Assembly: GCA_023392035.1 (NCBI GenBank) | Contig: JAEVZY010000357.1 | Coordinates: 1-62,305, forward strand | DNA length: 62,305 nt | Direction of reading: 5' to 3' | Source of the DNA: Pseudomonadota bacterium | GTDB lineage: Bacteria; Pseudomonadota; Gammaproteobacteria; Burkholderiales; Burkholderiaceae_D | Shown here: piece after piece, positions 9,362 through 17,960 of the stretch | Layout of the letters: every line of letters starts with the position of its first letter | Position numbering within the stretch: position 1 is the first letter of the stretch | The notes under the pieces: generated by a model | What the model was told of the DNA's origin: nothing | The model's database searches: none | The model's input: only the letters and a program-made list of their open reading frames with translations | Translations under genes and position numbers: made by a program

Positions 9362-9391
9362 TGCCGGGTGCTGGTGAACCAGCGCCCGGCA
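9362..9391. terminator. strong hairpin between convergent frc and zinc-ribbon gene
   Basis: A 13-bp stem (TGCCGGGTGCTGG against CCAGCGCCCGGCA, one T-G pair) with a TGAA loop. It lies between two convergent genes and may act on both strands. No T-run follows, so intrinsic termination is uncertain. Confidence 0.5.
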
Positions 9392-9408
9392 TCGGCACGC
9401 CAGAACTT

Positions 9409-9693
9409 CTAGGGCTGGTTCTCGGCCGGCAGCGAACGCCGGTCCAGCACGCGCGGGTCGCGCAAGCATTGCAAACGCTTGATGCGCACCACCAGCACTG
9501 CGCACAGCGCAAGCACTCCCAGGCAGATCAGCGCCAGCACGCGGTCTTCAAGGAAATAGCCGACGCATGCCGCAATCAGCAGCAGCACCAGGCACGCGTC
9601 CAGCGCCTGCTGGGAAGGCAAGGTGTCGCGGTGACAGTGCCAACAGGGCCGCTGGTCATTGGAAATCGCCGAGCCGCAAGCAAGACAGCGCAT
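9409..9693 (-). CDS. small zinc-ribbon membrane protein
   Basis: A 94-residue protein that opens with a zinc-ribbon of the zinc_ribbon_2 kind (CLACG at residues 3-7, then CWHC about ten residues later), followed by two adjacent hydrophobic segments and a short basic tail. It is therefore probably an inner-membrane protein with a cytoplasmic zinc knuckle. Function unknown. The start at 9693 is chosen because GGGGAGG lies just upstream. The same frame stays open far upstream through the 15-bp repeat into the PcfJ-like gene, but that extension is low-complexity and lacks a better start. Confidence 0.7.
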   Translation of the reverse strand: MRCLACGSAISNDQRPCWHCHRDTLPSQQALDACLVLLLIAACVGYFLEDRVLALICLGVLALCAVLVVRIKRLQCLRDPRVLDRRSLPAENQP

Positions 9694-9745
9694 GAGAGCC
9701 TCCCCGCGGAGCGAAGCTGTGCCAGCCTGCTCCCTGTCAACCCAC

Positions 9746-9817
9746 CTATCGAATCGAGCATTAAATTCGCGAGCATCAAATTCGCGACCATCGAATCCGC
9801 GACCATCGAATCCGCAA
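9746..9817. repeat. intergenic 15-bp tandem repeat array
   Basis: Four consecutive 15-bp units (9758-9772, 9773-9787, 9788-9802, 9803-9817) plus a partial unit at about 9746-9757. Units one and two are nearly identical (GCATYAAATTCGCGA), as are three and four (CCATCGAATCCGCRA). It lies between the PcfJ-like gene and the zinc-ribbon gene. Because 15 is a multiple of three, several frames read through it as pentapeptide repeats. Confidence 0.85.
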
Positions 9818-9824
9818 CCGAAGA

Positions 9825-11648
9825 TCAGCGACCTGCTTGTTTCAAACCGGCCAAGGGCCCGCAATGCGCGGCCGCATCGGACAGCGCTTGCCCATTCGCC
9901 AGGTCCGCGCCACGCCCCGCCGCGCTGACATATGCGGCCACCAGTTTGCGCGCCAGCCTCAGCAAGGCCGCGTCCTTGACGGCGCCATTGGCCTTGCTGC
10001 GCACTTGTCCCAGGCTCCACTTGCCGCCGAGCTCGCGCCGCAATTCGATGGTGGCCAGCCGCTTGCCACGCAGGCGCACGGAAAAAATCCGGCAGGTGCC
10101 GCTGGCGCAGGCGTCGGCATAGCTGCCCACGCAGTGCTTTTGCTCCAGGCCTTCCTGCAGCAGCCGCGCGCCGCTGTCCAGTTCCAGCACTTCATAGCCG
10201 CTGCACTGCCAGTTCGGCAGCAGCGCGGTCCAGTGCAGGTCGCGTTCGGGAGAAATCTGCGTCAGGGCTTCGCGGTGCCAGCGGTCCGAACGCCGGCACA
10301 GCGACTGCCAGCTTTGCCGGCCCGGCAGCGGCGCCAGTTGGTCATGGAGGAAATCGGAAACCTGTTGCGCCTCGTGCGTGAGATTGGCTTCCTGCTCGAC
10401 GCTCATCGCAGCGCGCATGATGCAGCGCAGGTAGATCCTGGCGTTCTCTTCGCGCACCGGGCCCGATCTGCGCGCGCCGCGCTCAAGGATGCGTTGCACG
10501 CCGCGCAAGGCCGGCTCGCAACGCTGCAGCGTCAGCGCCTCGCACTGCAAGGCGCTGGCCAGCAGGTTGATGAAGTAGCTGAATTCGCGCACCCGGTAAG
10601 CCGACAGGCGGAAGTGACCCAGCAGGCAGCGCAGCACCGGCGCGCTTTGCCGGATCAGGAAGCGCCAGCCCTGCTGGCTCAAGCCGGCCGCCACCATGCA
10701 GGCTTTCAGTTCATCGAAATAGGCGCGGCCCAGCGGCAATGCAAATCCGGATGAATGGCGCAGCCCCAGGTCGAGCAAGGGCAAGCCGCGGTCTTCGGGC
10801 GCAAACGGCAGTTCGGCCATGCGCCGCGCGATGCGCGCCGCTTCGGTGAGGGTGATCTCCGAGCCGTAGATGGCGCGGCCCAGGCCCAGCACCTCGGGCT
10901 GGATGACGCTGCGCAAAAAGGCGCCGCAGCGCGAATCGTCGGGCTTGAGCTCGCCCAGCAGGCCCACTTCCACTTCCAGTTCTTCGCGCCGCAACAAGAG
11001 CCGGATGCGGTTGTTGGCCGACCTGAATTGCGAAGTCCAGCAGCCCGGTCCGGGAAAAGTCTGCGAGAGCGCATTGGAGGTCGGCAGCACCGGGTCCAGT
11101 CCATCGGAATACGAATGGAAATGCAGCACCTCATTCAGGGCGGCCGCATCGCTTTCTGACAGCTTGCGCGCGCCGGCAATGGCAATTGCGCAGAACGGCG
11201 CCTGCGCCGCCATGTCGCGCCAGGCGAAGCGCGCATGGCGGTTGATGTAGATCTGCAGCTCGTCGGCGTCGAGGTTGATCAGGAAGCCCCAGGAAATATC
11301 GCCGCAGCTGTCGATGGCGGGATCGGGCAGGAAGGGAAAGCCGGCGTGCCAGGCTTCGAAATCGGACAGTACCGTGAAGACATCCGACCAGGTCAGCACC
11401 CGGCAGGATTCTCCGAGGTAATCTTCAAGGAAGGCTTCGCTCCAGGCGCGCACCGAGGGCGACAGGAAAGGTCCGTCGGACTCGGCCACCAGCATTGTGG
11501 TTTTCGCGTAGGCGCGCAGGCGCTCGCAGCGCACGAATCGCAGGTATTGCAGGAGTTCGGCCAGAATTTGCCCGCAGCCGCGTTCACCGTGAAGGCGAAT
11601 CAGCTTGGTAACGCCGTCAATGCGGAAACCCGCCAGCGCGCCATTCAT
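9825..11648 (-). CDS. PcfJ-like domain protein
   Basis: A 607-residue protein whose C-terminal part (about residues 490-570) matches the PcfJ-like family: LLQEGLEQKHCVGSY, then a Cys-containing turn and a RLATIELRRE strand followed by a WSLGQVR segment. PcfJ was named from conjugative plasmid pCF10, and its role is not established. The N-terminal ~480 residues are helical, with no membrane segments or signal peptide, and I do not recognise them. No conjugation genes are nearby. It may be co-transcribed with the zinc-ribbon gene 131 bases downstream. Confidence 0.75.
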   Translation of the reverse strand: MNGALAGFRIDGVTKLIRLHGERGCGQILAELLQYLRFVRCERLRAYAKTTMLVAESDGPFLSPSVRAWSEAFLEDYLGESCRVLTWSDVFTVLSDFEAWHAGFPFLPDPAIDSCGDISWGFLINLDADELQIYINRHARFAWRDMAAQAPFCAIAIAGARKLSESDAAALNEVLHFHSYSDGLDPVLPTSNALSQTFPGPGCWTSQFRSANNRIRLLLRREELEVEVGLLGELKPDDSRCGAFLRSVIQPEVLGLGRAIYGSEITLTEAARIARRMAELPFAPEDRGLPLLDLGLRHSSGFALPLGRAYFDELKACMVAAGLSQQGWRFLIRQSAPVLRCLLGHFRLSAYRVREFSYFINLLASALQCEALTLQRCEPALRGVQRILERGARRSGPVREENARIYLRCIMRAAMSVEQEANLTHEAQQVSDFLHDQLAPLPGRQSWQSLCRRSDRWHREALTQISPERDLHWTALLPNWQCSGYEVLELDSGARLLQEGLEQKHCVGSYADACASGTCRIFSVRLRGKRLATIELRRELGGKWSLGQVRSKANGAVKDAALLRLARKLVAAYVSAAGRGADLANGQALSDAAAHCGPLAGLKQAGR

Positions 11649-11734
11649 CGCAATCTGCCTGCTTCAAATGCGTGGGTAGGAAGACAGTAGCAGAACTTCA
11701 AGCGCGATGGCGAATACCCGTAGCAGCAAGCGTG

Positions 11735-12556
11735 TTATTGCGCAAACCGGCGGTAATCCATTTTCTTCGCTTCCAGGCGCGGGGCGCTGGCCAGCAACAT
11801 GCGCGTGTAGGGATGGGCGGGATGCTCAAACAGCGCGCTGCCCTGCGCCAGTTCGACAATCTGCCCTGTCTTCATCACCGCCACCCGGTCCGACACATGG
11901 CGCACCACGGCCAGGTCATGGCTGATGAACAGACAGGTCAGGGAAAGCTCGCGCCGCAGGTCCATCAGCAAATCCAGCACCTGGGCCTGGATCGACACAT
12001 CCAGCGCCGCCACCGATTCGTCGCACACCAGCAGCTCGGGTTGCAGGGCCAAGGCGCGGGCGATGCCCAGGCGCGCGCGCTGGCCGCCGGAAAACTGATG
12101 CGGATAGCGCTGCATCATGTCGGCCGACAGTCCCACCTGGCGCAGCAGTTGCGCCACCAGTTCCGGCTGCTCCTTGCGGGTGATGCGGCCGTGCACGCGC
12201 GGCGCTTCGCCCAGCAAGTCGATGACCTTCATGCGCGGATTGAGCGAGGCATACGGGTCCTGGAACACCATCTGCATCGCCAGTTGCCGGCGCCGCTTTT
12301 CCGGCGTGGGCAAGGCATCCAGGTCCTGGCCCTTCCACAGTCTCTGGCCCTCACTCATGGGCAGCAGGCCAACCGCCAGTCGCGCCAGCGTCGATTTGCC
12401 GCTACCGGATTCGCCTACCAGTCCCAGCACTTCGCCGCGCGCAATCGCAAGCGAGACATCGTTCACCGCCAGCAGCGCGTCCTCTCCGCGCGCGAACAGG
12501 CCGCGCGCGCCGAAGCGCTTGCTGACGCCGCGCAGTTCCAGCAAGAGCTCAGACAT
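11735..12556 (-). CDS. ATP-binding subunit of a peptide-type ABC importer (DppF/OppF-like)
   Basis: A 273-residue ABC ATPase with Walker A GESGSGKST, signature FSGGQ, Walker B LLVCDES and the switch histidine in FISHDLA. The Asp-Glu-Ser in place of Asp-Glu-Pro/Ala after Walker B is a common variant. The C-terminal HPAHPYTRMLL segment is the oligopeptide-transporter-type extension. It pairs with the upstream ATPase and overlaps it by 8 bases. Last gene of the five-gene operon. The start has GGAGGG upstream. Confidence 0.93.
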   Translation of the reverse strand: MSELLLELRGVSKRFGARGLFARGEDALLAVNDVSLAIARGEVLGLVGESGSGKSTLARLAVGLLPMSEGQRLWKGQDLDALPTPEKRRRQLAMQMVFQDPYASLNPRMKVIDLLGEAPRVHGRITRKEQPELVAQLLRQVGLSADMMQRYPHQFSGGQRARLGIARALALQPELLVCDESVAALDVSIQAQVLDLLMDLRRELSLTCLFISHDLAVVRHVSDRVAVMKTGQIVELAQGSALFEHPAHPYTRMLLASAPRLEAKKMDYRRFAQ

Positions 12557-13400
12557 GGCCGCCCTCCTCGCCCACCGGCGTGGAAAGACGCTCGCCCGGT
12601 CGATGGCGGGACGGCACCGCCCGCAGCAGTTGCCGGGTGTAGGGATGGCGCGGCGACTCCAGCACCGCCGCCACGCTGCCCTGCTCGACGATGGCGCCGC
12701 GCCGCATCACGCAGATCTCGTCCGCCAGGCCGGCCACCACCGCCAGGTCATGCGTGATCCACAGCAGGGCCGTGCCGGATTGGCTGCACAGGCTTTGCAT
12801 CTCGCCCAGGATTTGCGCCTGCGTGGTCACGTCCAGCGCCGTGGTCGGTTCGTCGCAGATGATGAGTTCAGGGCGATTCAGCATGGCGATGGCAATCGCC
12901 ACCCTTTGCCGCATGCCGCCGGAAAACTGGTGCGGATAATCGTGCAGGCGCTTGCCGGCATTGGCGATGCCGACCTTGTCCAGCGCCGCTTGCGCTTCAT
13001 CCAGCGCCGCCTTGCGCGCAACGCGCCGATGGGCATGAATCGATTCCGTCATTTGGGTGGCGATGGTGAGCACCGGATTCAAGCTCATCATCGGGTCCTG
13101 GAACACCATGGCGATGCGGTTGCCGCGCAGGCTGCGCATCTCTTCTTCCGGCAGCGCCAATAGATCGCGCTCCTTGAACAGGATGCGGCCGCCAGCGATT
13201 TTTCCCGGCGCATCCACCAGGCGCATGATGGCATTGGCCGTCATCGATTTGCCGGAGCCGGATTCGCCCACGAGACCAAGCACTGCGCCCGGCGCGATCG
13301 AGAAGGACACACCGTCCACCGCCTGCACCGGCCCGCCGCGGGTGTCGAATTGCACGCGCAAATCCTCAACTTGCAGCAGTGGCGACAGCGGCGCGCTCAT
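12549..13400 (-). CDS. ATP-binding subunit of a peptide-type ABC importer (DppD/OppD-like)
   Basis: A 283-residue ABC ATPase starting MSAPLSPLLQ, with Walker A GESGSGKSM, signature FSGGMRQRV, Walker B LIICDEPTTALD, and the peptide-transporter C-terminus (RHPYTRQLLRAVPS). It is shorter than typical DppD (about 325 residues) because the tail after the PYT motif is brief. ATG at 13400 overlaps the stop of the permease gene by 4 bases. The frame remains open far upstream into that gene, but the residues there are not coding. Confidence 0.93.
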   Translation of the reverse strand: MSAPLSPLLQVEDLRVQFDTRGGPVQAVDGVSFSIAPGAVLGLVGESGSGKSMTANAIMRLVDAPGKIAGGRILFKERDLLALPEEEMRSLRGNRIAMVFQDPMMSLNPVLTIATQMTESIHAHRRVARKAALDEAQAALDKVGIANAGKRLHDYPHQFSGGMRQRVAIAIAMLNRPELIICDEPTTALDVTTQAQILGEMQSLCSQSGTALLWITHDLAVVAGLADEICVMRRGAIVEQGSVAAVLESPRHPYTRQLLRAVPSRHRPGERLSTPVGEEGGHV

Positions 13401-14311
13401 GCCAGCACTCCCGACAGACGCGGATTGAGCACATCGCGCAAGCGGTCCGCCACCAGGTTGATCGCCACCACCAGCAGCATCAGGGTCAAGCCGGGAAACA
13501 GGCTGATCCACAGCTTGCCCGACATCAGGTATTGAAAGCCATTGGCAATCAGAAGGCCCAGCGAAGGCTCGGTCACGGGCAGGCCCAGTCCGAGGAAAGA
13601 CAGGGTCGCTTCCAGCGAAATGGCCGAACCCACCTGCAGGGCTGCCACCACCACCAGCGGCGACAGGCAATTGGGCAAGAGATGGCGCAGCACGATGCGG
13701 GCCGGCGAAAGGCCCAGCATGACCGCCGCTTCCATGTATTCGCGATTGCGTTCCACCAGCGCCGCTCCGCGCGCGGTGCGGGCGTAGGTGGCCCACTGCA
13801 CCGTGACCAGCGCGATGATGATCTTGGAGATGCCCGGCCCCAGCAGCACCAGCAGCACCAATGCCACCAGGATCGCCGGGAAAGAAAGCTGGATATCGGC
13901 CAGGCGCATGATGAGGGCGTCGGTGCGGCCGCCCGCATAGCCGGCCAGCAAACCCAGCAGCAGGCCGATGGCCAAGGCAATTGCCGTGCTGGCCACGCCC
14001 ACCCAGATGGATATGCGCAAGCCATACAGGATGGCGGAGTACAGATCGCGGCCCTGCTCGTCGGTCCCGAGCAGATAGTGAATGTGGCCATCGCCGCTGA
14101 CGGAGCCGGGCGGCAGGCGCGAATCCAGCACATCCAGTTGCGCCAGGTCGTAGGGATTCTGCGGCGCCAGCCAGGGGGCCAGCAGCGCGGCCAGCACCAT
14201 CAGCAAGAGCAGCGCGGCGCCAGCCGCGGCCAGTTTGCTGGCGAAGAACTCGCGCATGAAAATCCGCCACGGCGCGGATGCAGCCACGGCGTTGAGCGGA
14301 AGCGAACTCAT
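13397..14311 (-). CDS. permease subunit of a peptide-type ABC importer (DppC/OppC-like)
   Basis: A 304-residue inner-membrane permease with an N-terminal membrane anchor, the OppC N-terminal domain motif (HYLLGTDEQGRDLYS) and the EAA-type coupling loop (EAAVMLGLSPARIVLRHLLPN). About six hydrophobic segments are visible. It forms the translocation channel with the DppB-like protein and overlaps that gene by 4 bases. Confidence 0.93.
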   Translation of the reverse strand: MSSLPLNAVAASAPWRIFMREFFASKLAAAGAALLLLMVLAALLAPWLAPQNPYDLAQLDVLDSRLPPGSVSGDGHIHYLLGTDEQGRDLYSAILYGLRISIWVGVASTAIALAIGLLLGLLAGYAGGRTDALIMRLADIQLSFPAILVALVLLVLLGPGISKIIIALVTVQWATYARTARGAALVERNREYMEAAVMLGLSPARIVLRHLLPNCLSPLVVVAALQVGSAISLEATLSFLGLGLPVTEPSLGLLIANGFQYLMSGKLWISLFPGLTLMLLVVAINLVADRLRDVLNPRLSGVLA

Positions 14312-15285
14312 GCACGCCCTCCCGCCAGCCGCACGCGCGGATCGAGCAGCGAATACAAGATGTCCACCAGCAGGTTCAACAGCACGAACAGCGCCAGCAC
14401 CAGCATCAGGTAAGCCACGATCACTGGCCGATCCAGCACGCGCATGGAATCGATGATGAGCTTGCCCATGCCGGGCCAGGCGAAGATGGATTCGGTGACG
14501 ATGGCAAAGGCCACCAGCGAGCCGAACTGCAAGGCCACCACGGTCACGATGGGAATCAGGATGTTCTTCAGCACATGCACGCCGACGATGCGGCGATTGG
14601 ACAAACCCTTCGCGCGCGCAAAGCGCACATAGTCCTGCAGCAGTGCCTCTTGCGTGCCGGCGCGCGTCAAGCGAATCACCAGCGCGATATTGAACAGGGC
14701 CAGGTTCAGCGAGGGCAGCAACAGATGCTTCAAGCCATCCCAGGTGAGAAAACTCACCGGCACGCCCAACAACTCCACCGTGGCGCCGCGCCCGGTGGAA
14801 GGCAGCCAGCCCAGCTGCACGGCAAACACCATGATCAGCAACAGTCCGACCCAGAAGGTGGGTAGCGAAAAACCGAACAGCGAAAGCGTCATCACCGCGC
14901 GGCTGGCAAAGCTTTTCGGCTTCAAGCCGGCCAGCAAGCCCAGCGGCAAGCCGAGCACGATGGCAATCAACATCGCGCACAGCGCCAGTTCCAGCGTGGC
15001 CGGCAGACGCTCCAGGATCAGGGCCAGTGCTGGCGTGGCAAAGACGTAGGAACGGCCGAGGTCGCCGTGCAGTGCATTGCCGATGAACAGCAGGTATTGC
15101 TTCCACAGCGGCTGATCGAGCCCGAAGGCGGCGACGATGCGCGCGCGTTCGGCCTGGTTGGCGTCCGGGCTGATCAGCACATCGATCGGATTACCCACGG
15201 CGTGGATGCCGGCAAACACCAAGAGCGACATGGCCAGCAGCACCAGCACGCTTTGCAGCAGGCGGCGCAGGATGAAGGCAGGCAA
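14308..15285 (-). CDS. permease subunit of a peptide-type ABC importer (DppB/OppB-like)
   Basis: A 325-residue permease with the family N-terminus (AFILRRLLQSVLVLLAMSLLVF), a large periplasmic loop after the first membrane segment, and the coupling motif RFARAKGLSNRRIVGVHVL. The start codon is TTG at 15285. It is supported by AAGGA seven bases upstream and by alignment with the usual DppB N-terminus. It begins 32 bases after the binding-protein gene. Confidence 0.93.
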   Translation of the reverse strand: MPAFILRRLLQSVLVLLAMSLLVFAGIHAVGNPIDVLISPDANQAERARIVAAFGLDQPLWKQYLLFIGNALHGDLGRSYVFATPALALILERLPATLELALCAMLIAIVLGLPLGLLAGLKPKSFASRAVMTLSLFGFSLPTFWVGLLLIMVFAVQLGWLPSTGRGATVELLGVPVSFLTWDGLKHLLLPSLNLALFNIALVIRLTRAGTQEALLQDYVRFARAKGLSNRRIVGVHVLKNILIPIVTVVALQFGSLVAFAIVTESIFAWPGMGKLIIDSMRVLDRPVIVAYLMLVLALFVLLNLLVDILYSLLDPRVRLAGGRA

Positions 15286-15317
15286 GGGCTTATCCTTGAA
15301 TCGTCACGGCAGCCCTC

Positions 15318-16898
15318 TCACTCGGGAGAGAACTGCTGGGCGAAGGTGAATTCGTCGATGCGCGGCGTGTACTTCAAGCCGCGCCGCATGGCCCAGGTGG
15401 CGGTCTGGTGATGCAGGGGAATCACGGCACGGTCTTTCATGGCCGCGGCCATTGCCTGGCTGGCGAAATCGGTGCGCTTGGCCTGGTCCACCGAGCCAAG
15501 GGCGGAAGCCACCAATTCATCCACCGTCTTGTTGCTGTACTTGCCCCAGTTCCAGCTGCCCCAGCCGGTATCGGGGTTGGGCGTGCCGACCAGGGTGCGC
15601 AAGCCGAAATCGGCGGCCAGCGTGCCCCAGCCGAGCAGGGCCATGCTGAATTCGCCGCTGCGCGCGCGCGCGAAGTAAACCGACAGCGGCAAGGTTTCGA
15701 CCTTGGCTTGCACGCCGACGCGGGTGAAGAACTGGGCCACCGCCTGCACCACTTTTTCATCGTTGATGTAGCGGTTCTTGGGTCCGTGCAGGGTAATGGC
15801 AAAACCGTTGGGATAACCCGCCTGGGCCAGCAGCTTCTTTGCGCCTTCGACGTCATAGGCGTCCGGCTTGAGGCTGGCGTTGTAGCCGAGGATGCCGGGC
15901 GAAACGATATTCGAAGCCGGCACCGCCAGTCCTTCCATGATGCGATCCGTCAGCGCCTGGCGGTTGATGGCCTTGGACAGGGCCTCGCGCACGCGGGGGT
16001 CTTTCAGCGGATTGTTGGGCAGCGGCTTGCCGGACTTGTCGGTGATGTAGCGCGCGCTCTGGCTGGACTGGTCCATGTGCCAGAAGATGGTGCGCCAGGA
16101 GGTGCGCTGCGCCAGCGTGAACTTGCCTTGCGACTTCAGGCGCGACAGGTCGGCGGTGGGCACGTTCTCGATCGCATCGACGTCGCCCGCCAGCAAGGCC
16201 GCCAGGCGCGAGGCGTCATTGGTGATCATGCGGAAGGTGACTTTGTCGAAAGCCGGCTTCGGTCCCCAGTAGTTGTCATTGCGCGTGACTTCGATGCTGT
16301 CGCCCGGCTTGTAGCTGACGAACTTGAAGGGGCCGGTGCCGATCAGCGCTTTCCCGCTGTTGAAGTCTTCGGTGCTGGCCTTGGCCGCCGCCTTTTTGGA
16401 GACGATGAAGATGGTGGACAGGTCCAGCGGCAGCGGTCCGTAGGGCGTGGCGGTCTTCAGGCGCAGGGTGTGCGCGTCCACCACCTGCTTGCCGACGATC
16501 TGGCGGGTGTAGCTGGTGAAGGGGCCGGGACTGTTCTTCAACTGCGCCGGCCGGTCCAGCGAAAACACCGCGTCTTCCGCCGTGAATTCACTGCCGTCAT
16601 GAAACTTCACGCCGGAGCGCAGCTTCAGTTCCCAGGTGGTGGCATCGACCGGCTTCCATGAGGTGGCCAGGCCCGGCACCAGCTTGCCATCCTGATCCGT
16701 ATGCACCAGCGCATCGAACAGGTGACTGGAGAAGGCGACGTTGGGTGCGATGTTGAGATAGTGCGGATCGAGGGTCGAAACCTCGGCCGCCAAACCGATC
16801 TTCAGCGGCGCGGCCTGGGCCGTGCTGGCCAACAGGCCGCAGGCAAGACTGAAAACGACCAGCAACAGCTGGCCCAGTTTCTTGGGGACGAAGTTCAT
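15318..16898 (-). CDS. periplasmic substrate-binding protein of a peptide-type ABC importer
   Basis: A 526-residue family 5 solute-binding protein with a signal peptide ending STAQA and the typical opening of the mature protein (KIGLAAEVSTLDPHY), the lobe motif GTGPFKFVSYKPGD, and the late hinge region. It delivers an oligopeptide, dipeptide, glutathione or similar solute to the permease pair encoded downstream. The exact ligand cannot be read from sequence. ATG at 16898 is preferred over an upstream TTG at 16913. First gene of the operon. Confidence 0.92.
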   Translation of the reverse strand: MNFVPKKLGQLLLVVFSLACGLLASTAQAAPLKIGLAAEVSTLDPHYLNIAPNVAFSSHLFDALVHTDQDGKLVPGLATSWKPVDATTWELKLRSGVKFHDGSEFTAEDAVFSLDRPAQLKNSPGPFTSYTRQIVGKQVVDAHTLRLKTATPYGPLPLDLSTIFIVSKKAAAKASTEDFNSGKALIGTGPFKFVSYKPGDSIEVTRNDNYWGPKPAFDKVTFRMITNDASRLAALLAGDVDAIENVPTADLSRLKSQGKFTLAQRTSWRTIFWHMDQSSQSARYITDKSGKPLPNNPLKDPRVREALSKAINRQALTDRIMEGLAVPASNIVSPGILGYNASLKPDAYDVEGAKKLLAQAGYPNGFAITLHGPKNRYINDEKVVQAVAQFFTRVGVQAKVETLPLSVYFARARSGEFSMALLGWGTLAADFGLRTLVGTPNPDTGWGSWNWGKYSNKTVDELVASALGSVDQAKRTDFASQAMAAAMKDRAVIPLHHQTATWAMRRGLKYTPRIDEFTFAQQFSPE

Positions 16899-16978
16899 GT
16901 GGACGGGACGCAAAGGAAAGATGCGATTATTTCATGAGCTTCGCGCCGCCGTCTTGGCCGAACCTTAACGCATGGGAT

Positions 16979-17770
16979 TCAGAACGGCATGTTGCGCCCT
17001 TCCCCCGGAGGCGGACTTGGCGGCTGAGTCGGAGTGAGCAGCGCCGGCTCGTCGTCCGCCGGCGGTCGCCGGCTGTCGTACTCGGGACTGCCTTCAATCT
17101 CGGCGCGGGTGGCAGAGACGAGCACCGACTTTTCTTCCCAACTGACATCGGTGATGGCTTCGGGTGCGATCAAGACGTGGCGGCCCGGCAGCCAGTCGCG
17201 GGTGGCGACCACCACGCGGGCGATATGCCAGTCGTTCAGCCGGAACAGCAAATCCTCCACGTGGCCGATCGGACCATCCTGCGCTTCGATCTGGTAGCCC
17301 ACCACTTCATCCTTGGTGCGCAGATGTGGATCGCCCTCGGCCGGTTCTTCATCCACCGGCTGGCCGGCAAGCTGGTCGGTGCTGGGGTCCCAGGGAATCG
17401 GATCGACCAGGCTGGGAAAACCGGTATAGCCCCACAGGAAAGGTCCCTGCCAATAAAACGGCGTGCCGTAGTAACGCGAGAGCGCCATCTCGTGCTGGCG
17501 CGATACCGGCAAGGCGCTGTCCTGGCCCGGACTGTTTTGCACCTGCTCGCGGGTCAGGTTCACCCGCAGCAATTCCTCGTCCCAGTCGAGCCCGGCGACC
17601 ACGGCGGGCGACAGCAAGACCATACGCCCGGACAGCCAGCCGCCGGTATCGACCTCGAAATAACGCACGGTCCATTTCTGGTCGTCGAAATAAATATCGC
17701 GCACATGGCCCAGCTCGCCGTCGGTGGCGGCGATCTTGAATCCATCGAGTGCTTTCAGGCTGCGCAGCAT
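16979..17770 (-). CDS. two-domain PRC-barrel protein
   Basis: A 263-residue soluble protein with two PRC-barrel domains, at about residues 1-75 (DGFKIAATDGELGHVRDIYFDDQKW) and about 150-225 (GYQIEAQDGPIGHVEDLLFRLNDW). The repeated GHV-[RE]-D-[IL] motif and following aromatic are typical. PRC-barrels occur in photosynthetic reaction centre H subunits and in RNA-processing proteins; this stand-alone tandem form is common in soil bacteria and of unknown function. A Pro-rich tail follows. Ribosome site AGGAGGG fixes the start. It is divergent from the second metal exporter. Confidence 0.85.
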   Translation of the reverse strand: MLRSLKALDGFKIAATDGELGHVRDIYFDDQKWTVRYFEVDTGGWLSGRMVLLSPAVVAGLDWDEELLRVNLTREQVQNSPGQDSALPVSRQHEMALSRYYGTPFYWQGPFLWGYTGFPSLVDPIPWDPSTDQLAGQPVDEEPAEGDPHLRTKDEVVGYQIEAQDGPIGHVEDLLFRLNDWHIARVVVATRDWLPGRHVLIAPEAITDVSWEEKSVLVSATRAEIEGSPEYDSRRPPADDEPALLTPTQPPSPPPGEGRNMPF

Positions 17771-17960
17771 CGTTCCCTCCTGGCGTGGTCACTCAATTTA
17801 AGACCTCTTTGAGAGGGGCAAAGTTGCCGTCCCAGCAGGCCTGCGCCCGTGTCAGGTTTTTGTCAACTTCGGTTTTTACGAATCTAGATTCCATCCAAAT
17901 TCGCTTTCATCGATGTTGCGCTGCGACTATGATGGGCGCTACTTCACTTCCGCAAAGCGA

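Noticed and set aside
9694..10020. Upstream extension of the zinc-ribbon gene through the 15-bp repeat into the PcfJ-like gene
   Set aside because: The extra residues are low-complexity and antisense-like in composition, and GGGGAGG fixes the start at 9693.
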